This document shows positions 17,020 through 25,565 of a stretch of DNA of 60,657 bases, in pieces. The position numbers were made by a program, and so were the translations under genes. This DNA comes from Paenibacillus contaminans. Its GTDB lineage: Bacteria > Bacillota > Bacilli > Paenibacillales > NBRC-103111. The DNA lies in contig NZ_QMFB01000034.1 of assembly GCF_003285015.1 (NCBI RefSeq), positions 43,297 through 103,953 of the forward strand, in the 5' to 3' direction. The notes below the pieces were generated by a model. It searched no databases. It had not been told where the DNA came from and saw only the letters and a program-made list of their open reading frames with translations. Each line of letters opens with the position of its first letter. Position 1 is the first letter of the stretch.

Positions 17020-20000
17020 TTAAGCGAAAGTAACGCCTAAGCCCTTCATTCCGTTAATAAACTTGTCGAAGAACGCATTCGGATTCATGGAGGCGTCCAT
17101 TTTCTCGACGTTGAACATCGTATCGATCATCACGGTTTTGGATTCGTTCTTCGTTTCCGACCGCTGAACGATTCCGCTGCCGATCATGCTCCCTGCGCTC
17201 AAACCGCCGAATACGTCGAACGAATTCAAGACGCTGTTCATTACGCTGCGGCCGGTATCCGGAACGTACGAAAATGCCGAAGCCGCTTGCGCGGTTGCCG
17301 GGTAATCACCGTATGCGGGAAGCTCCGAACCGATTTTCGGGTTTACGGCACGAACGCGCTCCGCCCATTGATGCGCCGCATCCGCTTTGGCCGTATCGTT
17401 ATTGTCCGTATATTGCTGCCATTTCTCCTTGGCGTCTTGGATGAGATATTTAGCGTACTCGTCGTCGTATGTAGCCCTCAGCAATTTGACTTCCCAATCC
17501 TGGAGTTTCCCGCCGGACATCGCCGCAATAGCTTGAGCGCGGTCGTTTGGCGATAATGCGGCAAGCCACTCCTCACCCTTCACCGAGCCGCCGATAGCTT
17601 CGGTTTTGCCGCTTTGCGCATCTTTCGCCGCTTGCTCCAGCTTCGTTTTACCGGCGGACGTTTTGTTGCCCAAATCGGTCCCAATCTGGTTCAACGGCTG
17701 AATAAGCTCTGCGTCGAGTCCTTTTCCGACATCCGCTATCATCGATTTAAGCGAGTCTCCCAATCCATCGAAGATCAGCTTTAAATTCGTAGTATGACCG
17801 CTAAAAACGGCTTCCTCCAGCTGGGCAAATATTTTCTCGTCTTCGATAACCGCGTCGAGGCGCGCTTTGATCGCTTGGTGCCGTTCGTTTTCTTCCTCTT
17901 TCAGCCGCTCCGTTTTTCTTCGTTCGGTCTCGAGCGCATCCTCCAACCCTTGCTTGGTCGTCTCTCTTGAACGGTCTCGCTTCATCTTCGCAAGCTCCCG
18001 GTCAAGGTCGTCGATCGTTTGCTGATTTTCCCTCGCGAGCGCTTTACCCTCCAGCGAATCGTCTTGCAGGAGAAGCGTCTGGCGCTTGACCAGCTCCGCC
18101 ATGTCTTGTTCCTTGGCGGTCAGCTCTTCCTCATAATCCGTCTTCTCGTTCAAGCGATCATAAGCGCCGATAATGTCGCCTATGGCCCTCTCGTATTGCT
18201 TATAATCTTTTTCGAGGTTTGCAATGGTTTTTTCATGCCGCTTGTCTTCTTCTTTCCCGATCGCCCGAAAAGCCTCTTTATATGCTTCGACCGTTTGCTT
18301 CAAAGCCGCCTCGGTTTCATCGACCCACTTGTCATGCTTTTCTGTCGCTTGTTTGCCTAGCTCATCAATCGTTTGCTTAATTTCCTGCCGGTACTTTTCG
18401 TTATTCTCATTAGAAGCGTCGATCGCATCGTTCATTTCCACGATTTTGGTTATATTGTCTCCGTAAGCATGCTTAAGCAGGGAAAGCTGGTCGAACAGCT
18501 TTTGCACTTCTTTTTGCTCGTTTTGCAAACGGTCGATTTCTTTGTTTTTGGCCTCCGTGGTCATGGCGGAGGAGTCATGCACAAGCCGGGATTGCTCCGC
18601 AAATGAATTCAAAAACTGCTTATACGCTTCAGAGGCTTCATTATTGGCATCGAACCAGGAATCGAAAAAAGCCTCGTCGCCGTATTTCGCATTCTTGCTG
18701 CGTATGTCGTCCGCCTCTTGATGAAGCGCCTTATTCGCATTAACCAGCCCTTCGACAACGGCTTGCTGTTCGTTTAACAGCCGGTTCGTTTCTTCGATCG
18801 CCAGCTTATAGTCCTTTTGCTTCTCATGAAGCTTGATTTGGCGCTCGATGGCCTCGATATTTTTCCTGCGTGCCTCGTGCTCGCTGTTGATCGCATTGAT
18901 GCGTTCCTTAAGCGTATCCTGCAGCTCCAACGCGTCTTTTAACTGTTCCCGCGTTTCGCTTCCGCTCTTGGAGCCGCCGCCGGCGCTTTTCTCTTTATTC
19001 GGGGATAAAGCCGCCGCTTCGATTTGCAGTCTTTTCAGATCGTCTTGCATATATTTGAACTTATCGAGTTCGTACAGCTTCTTCTGGATTTGCTCTTTCT
19101 CAAGCTCCAACAGGCTGCCGGGAGTAAAATCCGGTCGGGCAACTCCCGTTATCAATGAGCCCGTATTCTTAAAATCGGTGCTCCCCTGTTTTTTCAGCTG
19201 CGCGTCGATTTCGTTGTCTCTGGCAAGAAGCTCGTTTTTCGCCTTCGCCACGGATTCGATGCCGGCTATTTGAAGGCCGTACATTTGCAATTCCGTATTC
19301 AACGCGACACGCTGCGCCTCAAGCGAGCCTTCGAGCTTTTTCAGCGGATCCTCAATCGCTTGAAGCTTTGCGTTTCTTAGGTTTTCTACGGCTTCTTGAT
19401 TGATGCTGATTACACCGTTCTCAATGGTGACGGCGTCAATCAGCCCTTTCTCCTTCTCGACCAGTCCGGAAATCGTATCGGCGTTAATTTGTTTGCCGTC
19501 GGCCATATCTTGAAGGAGCTTGTTAAGCGGCTCGATCGACTTGGACGTTTGGCCGATCGTCGTATGCAGCTTGGCCACGCTGCCGTCGAAATCGAATGTC
19601 TCGGCTTTCGCCTGCTTCGTCACCGTGAACCATTCGGATATTTTCGCCTTAAACGCTTCCGCCTTTGGAATCCCTGCCGAGACGGTATCCGTAAGCTTCA
19701 GGATCTGCTCCCGGATATCCTCCATTTTCGATTCGTTGCCCGATGCTTTGGCGGCCTGGAAATCGTCGAGCAGCTTATTGAAGTCCGCAGCGTTTAAGGC
19801 ATCGATCGCCTGCTTGATTTCGCCAAGCTGGACATCGACATCTTTTTTGTCACCGGCAACCGACTTGATCATTTCGTTGATAAACGCTTTTTGCTGCGCC
19901 GAAATTTTCGTTCCGCTGCTTTGGAGCTCGCGAATGTATTGATCGGAAGCTCCCTGGAGTCCTGCGATGCGCTCCTTCAGCCGCTCTTGCAGCGTATTAT

Positions 20001-22098
20001 TCGCTTCCTCGAATTCTTTTTGCAATTCGGCGACTTTAAAATTCAAGCCTTCCCGCAAATTTCGAATCGCATCGGGACTTTTAGCGGGATCGATATCCAG
20101 CTGAAAAGGCAGCTTTTTATAGAAGCCGTCTTTGTTCGTTACCCGGCCTTTTCGGACGTCTTCTTCGAAGCGCTTGAGCTGCTCTTCATAATCTTTCAGC
20201 TCCTCCTCGGCAGTGTCACGTTTATTGCTCGCTTTGGAGATCGCCTTGGTGTCTTGAGAGTCCTTGGCTCTCAGCTTCACCAGATTCAGCTCGTTTTCTT
20301 TAGCGATCTGATCCTCAAGCGATTTTACTCTCGCATTGATGAGCTCCGCTGAATCCGTATAAGCTTTGCCCTCGTTATTGATACCGGTAACCGAAACGCC
20401 ATACTGGGAAACGAGCTGCTCTTGAAGCTGATAAAGCTTCTGCTTCTGCTCCAGGGTAGCGGAGCCCGATTCCTCGGTCTGCTTCAAAGCCTGATACTCG
20501 GAGGCCGCTTCCTCAAGCGCTTTCTTCTGTTCTTTGAGCGAATTGACATGCTCGTAGTTTACGGTTGTCGCTTCCTTGGCTCTTTCTTTGGCTGAAGAGA
20601 AGGCTTCGAACAGCTTGGTTACCCCGTAGGTAATTCCGGTTACAATCGCTAAAGGAAGAATAGCTCTCACCAAGCCTCCCAGCGCCACAGTCAACCCTCT
20701 CATGGCCGTCGCCGCCAAATTTCCGGAAGCCATTACTTCCTGGAGCTGCAGCTTGAACAGCCCTATTCTTGTCGGCAGCAGACCTAGCTCGTCATAAAAG
20801 CCCTTTAGAGCGGTTTTATTAAATAGAAAAAACGCCGCAGTCGCCGTTCCGGCCATAGTCGGTAAAAAACCGAGCGTCTCGACAACAGAGTCGACGGCCG
20901 ACACCAAACCCGTCAGCAGGTTAATCGCCGACTGCAGCGTATCCGTTTGAAAAGCGTTCTGCCACAAGCCTTCGAGCGATGCGCGCAATCGATTCAAAGC
21001 CGCCTCCGTGCCTTCCTGGTGAAGAGCAAACTTCTGCTGAGTCGTACCTGCGGAAAACAGCGCTTGCTCATAAAGCGGAATCGTATCTTTATACCCCTCC
21101 ATCAGCTGCAAAAAGCGTTTTTGCTCCGAGGCTCCGCCGATAAGGGCGCTAAGGTATTGCTTGTTATAGGCGCCCAGCGTCGACCATTTCATGCCGAGCT
21201 CGTCCATTACCGTGCCGAAGTTCCGAAACTGCCCTTCATTGTCCAGCAGTTGAATGCCCACTCTGCTCAAGGCATCCGCCATCTCGTCAACCTGTACGCT
21301 ATCCGATTCGGAGAAGCTTTTATTATCCTTCAAACCTTGCATCCGGGATAAAATAGTTTGGAACGATTGCCCGACCGATTCGGCGCTCTCGCGGGACCGC
21401 GAGGAGACGAGGGCGATCCACGTGCTGATTTTCTCAAAATCGATACCTAGCGCTTTCGCCGATCCGCCGGCCTTTTGCAGCCCCTTGCCGATCTCGTCGC
21501 TCTTTGCAGTCGTAACTCCGCCCAGATAGCTGAAAACGTCGGCCGCCCGCTCAATGGATACGCCCATGGATTGAACCGTCGCCGTTAGCATATCGGCCGA
21601 TTTCTTATAGTCCAGGTTCGATGCTTTGGCGAATGCCGTGCTCGTCTTGACGCGCTCAAGCACTTCCTCTTGACTCAAGCCCTGCCGGTAAAACTCGATC
21701 GATGCGTCCGCCGCATACTTCGTCGTGACGCCAAGCTCCCGAGCAAGCTTGCCGTATTCTTGCCCGAGCGAGCTGACCTCCTGCTGGCTTTTGCCTGTAA
21801 TGACCGATATTTCAGTCAAGGTTTTGTTCAATTCGTTGACGTATTTGATGCCTTCGACGAAAAAGTCGGAGATTCGCTGTTTGATGTTCAGCTTCTCCTT
21901 AAACGTGCTGGAAATCGTCGCTGCCAGCGTTTGAAACGGCGTCGCCTGCTTGGCGGCATCCGGCGGATCGATGCTTACTTTAATCGCAATCCGGCTCGTT
22001 TTGTCCGATAGCTGCCGAATTTGGTTATTCAGCGCTTCGACAGCGGCGGATGAAGTATTCAATATCGCCGTGACGGTAAGCTTCAAGTTGTCTGCCAT
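17020..22098 (-). CDS. Phage tail tape measure protein
   Basis: At 1692 residues this is the longest gene of the block. Residues about 90-330 are the conserved tape measure core (PhageMin_Tail type): LNKTLTEISVITGKSQQEV, ELGVTTKYAADASIEFYRQG, DYKKSADMLTATVQSMGVS, FEKISTWIALVSSRSRESAES. Two hydrophobic regions follow at about 405-430 and 460-495, then about 1000 residues of mostly charged coiled coil. The C-terminus (VMNSVLNSFDVFGGLSAGSMIGSG) is glycine-rich. In siphophages this protein sets tail length, by rule of thumb about 0.15 nm per residue, so a tail near 250 nm would be expected. I see no lysozyme or peptidase domain. It begins with GGAGG 6-8 bases before the ATG. Confidence 0.95.
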   Translation of the reverse strand: MADNLKLTVTAILNTSSAAVEALNNQIRQLSDKTSRIAIKVSIDPPDAAKQATPFQTLAATISSTFKEKLNIKQRISDFFVEGIKYVNELNKTLTEISVITGKSQQEVSSLGQEYGKLARELGVTTKYAADASIEFYRQGLSQEEVLERVKTSTAFAKASNLDYKKSADMLTATVQSMGVSIERAADVFSYLGGVTTAKSDEIGKGLQKAGGSAKALGIDFEKISTWIALVSSRSRESAESVGQSFQTILSRMQGLKDNKSFSESDSVQVDEMADALSRVGIQLLDNEGQFRNFGTVMDELGMKWSTLGAYNKQYLSALIGGASEQKRFLQLMEGYKDTIPLYEQALFSAGTTQQKFALHQEGTEAALNRLRASLEGLWQNAFQTDTLQSAINLLTGLVSAVDSVVETLGFLPTMAGTATAAFFLFNKTALKGFYDELGLLPTRIGLFKLQLQEVMASGNLAATAMRGLTVALGGLVRAILPLAIVTGITYGVTKLFEAFSSAKERAKEATTVNYEHVNSLKEQKKALEEAASEYQALKQTEESGSATLEQKQKLYQLQEQLVSQYGVSVTGINNEGKAYTDSAELINARVKSLEDQIAKENELNLVKLRAKDSQDTKAISKASNKRDTAEEELKDYEEQLKRFEEDVRKGRVTNKDGFYKKLPFQLDIDPAKSPDAIRNLREGLNFKVAELQKEFEEANNTLQERLKERIAGLQGASDQYIRELQSSGTKISAQQKAFINEMIKSVAGDKKDVDVQLGEIKQAIDALNAADFNKLLDDFQAAKASGNESKMEDIREQILKLTDTVSAGIPKAEAFKAKISEWFTVTKQAKAETFDFDGSVAKLHTTIGQTSKSIEPLNKLLQDMADGKQINADTISGLVEKEKGLIDAVTIENGVISINQEAVENLRNAKLQAIEDPLKKLEGSLEAQRVALNTELQMYGLQIAGIESVAKAKNELLARDNEIDAQLKKQGSTDFKNTGSLITGVARPDFTPGSLLELEKEQIQKKLYELDKFKYMQDDLKRLQIEAAALSPNKEKSAGGGSKSGSETREQLKDALELQDTLKERINAINSEHEARRKNIEAIERQIKLHEKQKDYKLAIEETNRLLNEQQAVVEGLVNANKALHQEADDIRSKNAKYGDEAFFDSWFDANNEASEAYKQFLNSFAEQSRLVHDSSAMTTEAKNKEIDRLQNEQKEVQKLFDQLSLLKHAYGDNITKIVEMNDAIDASNENNEKYRQEIKQTIDELGKQATEKHDKWVDETEAALKQTVEAYKEAFRAIGKEEDKRHEKTIANLEKDYKQYERAIGDIIGAYDRLNEKTDYEEELTAKEQDMAELVKRQTLLLQDDSLEGKALARENQQTIDDLDRELAKMKRDRSRETTKQGLEDALETERRKTERLKEEENERHQAIKARLDAVIEDEKIFAQLEEAVFSGHTTNLKLIFDGLGDSLKSMIADVGKGLDAELIQPLNQIGTDLGNKTSAGKTKLEQAAKDAQSGKTEAIGGSVKGEEWLAALSPNDRAQAIAAMSGGKLQDWEVKLLRATYDDEYAKYLIQDAKEKWQQYTDNNDTAKADAAHQWAERVRAVNPKIGSELPAYGDYPATAQAASAFSYVPDTGRSVMNSVLNSFDVFGGLSAGSMIGSGIVQRSETKNESKTVMIDTMFNVEKMDASMNPNAFFDKFINGMKGLGVTFA

Positions 22099-22136
22099 TT
22101 GGCTTTACCTCCTTTTCCCGAAAGTTGGCATTACTT

Positions 22137-22301
22137 TTATGATTCGTCGTCGCCCTGATCGTTCGCTTGCCCTGCCGGAGACGTCAGCACATTCATGATT
22201 TCATTGATCGCTTGCAATTCCTTGATTCCTTTAAACTCGACGCGATCCAAAAAGATCAGTAGATTGTTTACATGCGAGGCTGTCAGCTCATATTTGATCA
22301 T
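22137..22301 (-). CDS. 54-residue protein between chaperone and tape measure
   Basis: This short gene starts MIKYELTASHVNNLLIF and ends SPAGQANDQGDDES. It has its own site (AGAGGTG) and lies 12 bases after the stop of the chaperone-like gene. Its place matches the second of the two small proteins encoded before tape measure genes, the T part of lambda G/GT-type chaperones, but here it is a separate cistron. Its helix-rich core and acidic tail are consistent with a chaperone partner. The function is inferred from position only. Confidence 0.7.
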   Translation of the reverse strand: MIKYELTASHVNNLLIFLDRVEFKGIKELQAINEIMNVLTSPAGQANDQGDDES

Positions 22302-22313
22302 TTGCGCACCTCT

Positions 22314-22796
22314 TTACTCGTTCTGATTTCCGCGATTCGTTTTGTTCCCTGCGGCTGCCGCCATCATTTCGCCCCATTGCTCGCCGATTGAACGGCTGTT
22401 TTCCTCCACAAGCCGGAGCTGTTCATTGATTTTGACCAATTCCTCCGCCGGGAAGCTTGCCAAAATATCCTCCAAAATATCCAAGTCGATCAGTTTTTCG
22501 CATACGGCGACCATAGGCGCCAGCTCGATCGGAATATTGTCCAAATTCGTAAAATGCCGCAAAAGAAGCATATAGTAGGCGAAAGACAAATCTTTCAGAA
22601 CGTTGGCGTCGGAAAGATTCGTACGCGCTTCCTCAAGAATGGTTTGGTAGTCCAAAATCAGCTTCTGGATGCTCGTCTTTTTGAAAACGGTTTGGACATA
22701 CAAGTAATCGCCTGTTTTGAGCGTTATTTTTTTCTGCCCGCCGAATTGTTTCTTGTATTCATTATTGAGCTTCGTTATGGTGAGCTGTTTGCTCAT
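22314..22796 (-). CDS. Tail assembly chaperone-like protein
   Basis: The product has 160 residues from the ATG at 22796, which follows AGAGGAGAGG. The open frame runs further upstream to 22985, but that part is the antisense of a hairpin region and the end of the tube gene. The protein is mainly helical: a beta start (QLTITKLNNEYKKQFGGQKKITLKTGDYLYVQTVFKK), then helices containing FAYYMLLLRHFTNLDNIPIELAPMV and LEDILASFPAEEL. It stands between tube and tape measure, as tail assembly chaperones do; these bind the tape measure and recruit tube subunits. I did not see a convincing slippery site for a frameshift product. Confidence 0.65.
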   Translation of the reverse strand: MSKQLTITKLNNEYKKQFGGQKKITLKTGDYLYVQTVFKKTSIQKLILDYQTILEEARTNLSDANVLKDLSFAYYMLLLRHFTNLDNIPIELAPMVAVCEKLIDLDILEDILASFPAEELVKINEQLRLVEENSRSIGEQWGEMMAAAAGNKTNRGNQNE

Positions 22797-22839
22797 GCGC
22801 AGCCTCTCCTCTAAGGTCATTGTTCCAATTGCATGAAAT

Positions 22840-22869
22840 GAAGGCGGCAACCGCCGGGCTGCCGCCTTC
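22840..22869 (-). terminator. Strong intercistronic hairpin after the second tube gene
   Basis: GAAGGCGGCA (22840-22849) and TGCCGCCTTC (22860-22869) are a perfect ten-base stem with a ten-base loop. On the minus strand it is followed by ATTTCATG, not a T run, so it is more likely an RNA 3'-end stabiliser or partial attenuator than a full terminator. It separates the highly expressed tube genes from the chaperone and tape measure, where a drop in transcript level is expected. Confidence 0.55.
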
Positions 22870-22945
22870 CAGCTTTCACGCCTCGCGCAGCTCCGGACGC
22901 GTGCCGCGCCGGACTGCGGTCGACAAGCCGCTGTAACAAAACGCG

Positions 22946-23737
22946 TTAAGCCAACAACGTTTCGTCGTAGACCGTCATGGTCCACATTTCGGTGCCGTTA
23001 ACCGGTTTAAGAATATCGAGCGTAATATCGAAGGCGCTTGGATCGCCGGTGGCCGCCGTTTGGATTTTCCAGTTGTTGTCCATTTTGGCGTTCCCGATGA
23101 CGACCTGAGCCGCATAATCCTTTTGCGTCACCGCGTCGCGAACCAGACAATCGAGGACGACCTTGAACGAGCCGGCGAATTTATCCGACGAAACGGTAAT
23201 TTTGCTGGAGGCGGGGGCGCTGGCCGTTTGATAGTACGCAACCGCTTGAGCGCCGTCGGCCAGATCGCTCGCATGAAAAGCGAGCGCCTTGCCCGTGATT
23301 TTGTAGGTTCCGGCAGCTACGGCCGCCGACGTATAGCTCAGCTCCGTTCCATGGGAGCCGTCCGGCTTCAGCGTATAAACGCCGATCAGCGCGCCGCCCG
23401 ATGCAGGCGTGTGCTTCAAAGAAGCGGCGCCGCCCGTTACGGTAAGCACCTCGCGCTTATAAATGTTTTGGGATGCGTTGACCAATCCGTTGCCGGTGAG
23501 CATCGCCAGCACCTGATTCGTAAATACGGCATCCTGCAGCACCACTTTGCCTTCGCGGTTCGAGGAGAAGCCCATAATTTTCGCATTGCCGCGGCCGCCG
23601 CGGGCGTATACCGTTTCCGCGCTATTTTCCAAACCCGCGGTTTTGAGATTGCTTAGCTGAACAAGCGCTTTGCCTGTCGTTAAATCGAAGAAAGTCGCCA
23701 AGGCGACCTCGCGAATACCCCATTGTGTTGTTGTCAT
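22946..23737 (-). CDS. Putative major tail tube protein, second copy
   Basis: The 263-residue protein is a close paralogue of the gene just upstream. Both begin MTTTQWGIREVALATF and end PVNGTEMWTM(T/S)VYD. Residues about 1-97 and 180-263 are nearly identical between the copies. The middle (about 98-180, starting VTGGAASLKHTPASG) differs strongly and reads like a small inserted Ig-like or decoration domain. Position (before chaperone and tape measure), size and beta-rich sequence fit a tail tube subunit; I cannot name an exact family. It follows its paralogue by 54 bases. Confidence 0.65.
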   Translation of the reverse strand: MTTTQWGIREVALATFFDLTTGKALVQLSNLKTAGLENSAETVYARGGRGNAKIMGFSSNREGKVVLQDAVFTNQVLAMLTGNGLVNASQNIYKREVLTVTGGAASLKHTPASGGALIGVYTLKPDGSHGTELSYTSAAVAAGTYKITGKALAFHASDLADGAQAVAYYQTASAPASSKITVSSDKFAGSFKVVLDCLVRDAVTQKDYAAQVVIGNAKMDNNWKIQTAATGDPSAFDITLDILKPVNGTEMWTMTVYDETLLA

Positions 23738-23791
23738 ATGAATCGTCTCCTTATCGGTTAGTTTGAATTAGCGAAACTGAAACTTCATTGA

Positions 23792-24583
23792 TTAGGTCAA
23801 CAAAGCATCGTCGTAGACGCTCATCGTCCACATTTCGGTGCCGTTTACCGGTTTAAGAATATCGAGCGTAATATCGAAGGCGCTAGGATCTCCTGTAGCT
23901 GCCGTTTGAATCTTCCAGTTATTATCCATTTTTGCATTGTTGATAACGATTTGCGCCGCATAGTCCTTCTGCGTCACCGCATCGCGGATTAAGCAATCGA
24001 GCACGACCTTGAACGATCCGGCAAACTTGTCCGACGAGACGGTAATTTTACCGGAATCGGCGTCGCTTGCGGTAAGATAATACGCCGCAATCTTCGTTCC
24101 GTCCGAAAGCTCTGCCGGATTGAAGCCGAACGCCTTGTCCGTAATCGTATATTTGCCGGCGGAAACCGTTGTCGAGGCATAAGTCAATTCCGTTCCGTGC
24201 GAGCCGTCCGGATTCAGCTTATACACGCTGATCAGGGCCCCGGGTGCAGCCGGCGTGTGATTCAGAACAGCGGCATTTCCAGCTACGGTAAGCACTTCCC
24301 GCCGATAAATGTTCTGGGAAGCCTTAACCAGCCCGTTTCCGGTCATCATGGCAATGACCTCGTTCGTAAAAACCGCATCCTGCAGCACCACTTTGCCTTC
24401 GCGGTTGGAGGAGAAGCCCATAATTTTCGCATTGCCGCGGCCGCCGCGGGCGTACACCGTTTCCGCGCTGTTTTCCAAGCCGGCCGTTTTCAAATTATTG
24501 AGCTGAACCAAAGCTTTACCTGTAGCGATGTCATAAAAAGTGGCCAAAGCCACTTCGCGAATACCCCATTGCGTCGTTGTCAT
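23792..24583 (-). CDS. Putative major tail tube protein, first copy
   Basis: This 263-residue copy is transcribed before its paralogue. The conserved flanks hold VYARGGRGNAKIMGFSSNRE (about 43-62) and KITVSSDKFAGSFKVVLDC (about 180-198). The latter looks like the long hairpin and sheet of tube subunits. The central third (VAGNAAVLNHTPAAPGALIS to GKITV) has drifted from the second copy, including SDADSGK against SAPASSK. Two tube genes in tandem are uncommon in siphophages; the two could form a mixed tube or serve different tail segments. The start has AAGGGGA ahead. Function is assigned by gene order. Confidence 0.65.
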   Translation of the reverse strand: MTTTQWGIREVALATFYDIATGKALVQLNNLKTAGLENSAETVYARGGRGNAKIMGFSSNREGKVVLQDAVFTNEVIAMMTGNGLVKASQNIYRREVLTVAGNAAVLNHTPAAPGALISVYKLNPDGSHGTELTYASTTVSAGKYTITDKAFGFNPAELSDGTKIAAYYLTASDADSGKITVSSDKFAGSFKVVLDCLIRDAVTQKDYAAQIVINNAKMDNNWKIQTAATGDPSAFDITLDILKPVNGTEMWTMSVYDDALLT

Positions 24584-24596
24584 CGTAATCGTCCCC

Positions 24597-25331
24597 TTAT
24601 TGGTTGTTTATGATTTTAGCCCAGTGAATCTGGGCAAAATTAATCTCTTTACCGTCGACCGTTCCCGCATAAATACCCGTTAAGGTATGATTGTAATTGT
24701 CGATATTTTCGACAGCCCGAAACCCTTGATAGAGTTGATAGACGGTCAAATCGAAAATGGTAAACAGGTTCAGCGCGCTCGATTTCCAAGCCAAGCCGGA
24801 AATCATGCTGTGCAGATTCATCGTTTCTTGCGCCTGCGGCCTATTGCGCCGGTTTCTTTTGATCAGATCGATCATTTGCTGCGCTTTGGAATTCGCCGGG
24901 GCGTATTCCCCCGCAGCCTTTTGAGCTTTGATAAAGTTAGCGCGCCGCAAGATGTCCCGGATCCGCTCCATCGCGCTTTGATCGATCACTCGCTTCTCCG
25001 ACTCGTCGCCCAAATAAAAAAACACATGCGGGCCGCTATGACCCATCTGTGTTTTTTGCTTGAAGAAAAAGCCGAACGCGTCGAATAAAATCGTTCTGAA
25101 TTCGTCGTTATGATAACAATAGCTGTACATCATTTCGAAATTCGTCAGCTTGCTATCGCTCATCCCCTCGATATTATGCTTATCCAAGAGCATGGCGGAT
25201 AAAAACCGGCTATAGCGGCTCTCCCCGATCGAAATGATTTCCTTCAGGGTCGGAATATGGAGATAGCCAATTCCTTCGAGCTCGATCGGCATGCCGGCAA
25301 GCAGTTGAAGATCGATATCCTTGAAGTCCAT
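24597..25331 (-). CDS. Unknown tail-block protein, first gene of the tail operon
   Basis: I do not recognise this 244-residue protein with certainty. It is mostly helical and begins DIDLQLLAGMPIELEGIGYL, then PTLKEIISIGESRYSRFLSAML. This opening resembles proteins of some Gram-positive phages that carry a 'P-TL-EI' segment and are thought to help tail assembly. An aromatic patch (AFGFFFKQK) and a basic region (LIKRNRRNRPQAQ) follow. The last 60 residues hold LFTIFDLTVYQLYQGFRAVE. It lies 13 bases before the tube gene, so it is co-expressed. A chaperone or tail-completion role is a guess. The ATG has AAGGTG ahead. Confidence 0.55.
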   Translation of the reverse strand: MDFKDIDLQLLAGMPIELEGIGYLHIPTLKEIISIGESRYSRFLSAMLLDKHNIEGMSDSKLTNFEMMYSYCYHNDEFRTILFDAFGFFFKQKTQMGHSGPHVFFYLGDESEKRVIDQSAMERIRDILRRANFIKAQKAAGEYAPANSKAQQMIDLIKRNRRNRPQAQETMNLHSMISGLAWKSSALNLFTIFDLTVYQLYQGFRAVENIDNYNHTLTGIYAGTVDGKEINFAQIHWAKIINNQ

Positions 25332-25455
25332 ATGCTGTTCACCTTACTTTTTGACCGAATGAATCAATCGATTGCCTTGAAATCCTTCGTTTGCCGTCAA
25401 CCACCCCCTAACCGAGCAGCTTCGTTCCCGTTCAGCTCGTCTTCTCTTCACTCAT

Positions 25456-25506
25456 CGTATAGCGCTTTTCAAAAATGGTTTTTTCATTCACTGAATTTTT
25501 TCAGTG
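25456..25506 (-). promoter_or_regulatory. Candidate promoter and operator of the tail operon
   Basis: In the 234-base gap before the tail genes, minus-strand TATACG (25461-25456) is a plausible -10 box, but no good -35 box stands 16-18 bases upstream. Instead the inverted repeat CACTGAA-TTTT-TTCAGTG (25489-25506) lies 27 bases further up. Neither side of the repeat has a T run, so it is not a terminator. A poor -35 with an upstream palindrome is the usual look of an activator-dependent promoter. This is inference from layout alone. Confidence 0.4.
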
Positions 25507-25565
25507 ATGATGTTACATATCCTATAGACAGCTGAGCCGTTTTTTTTGAACCATTTTGTACGACT

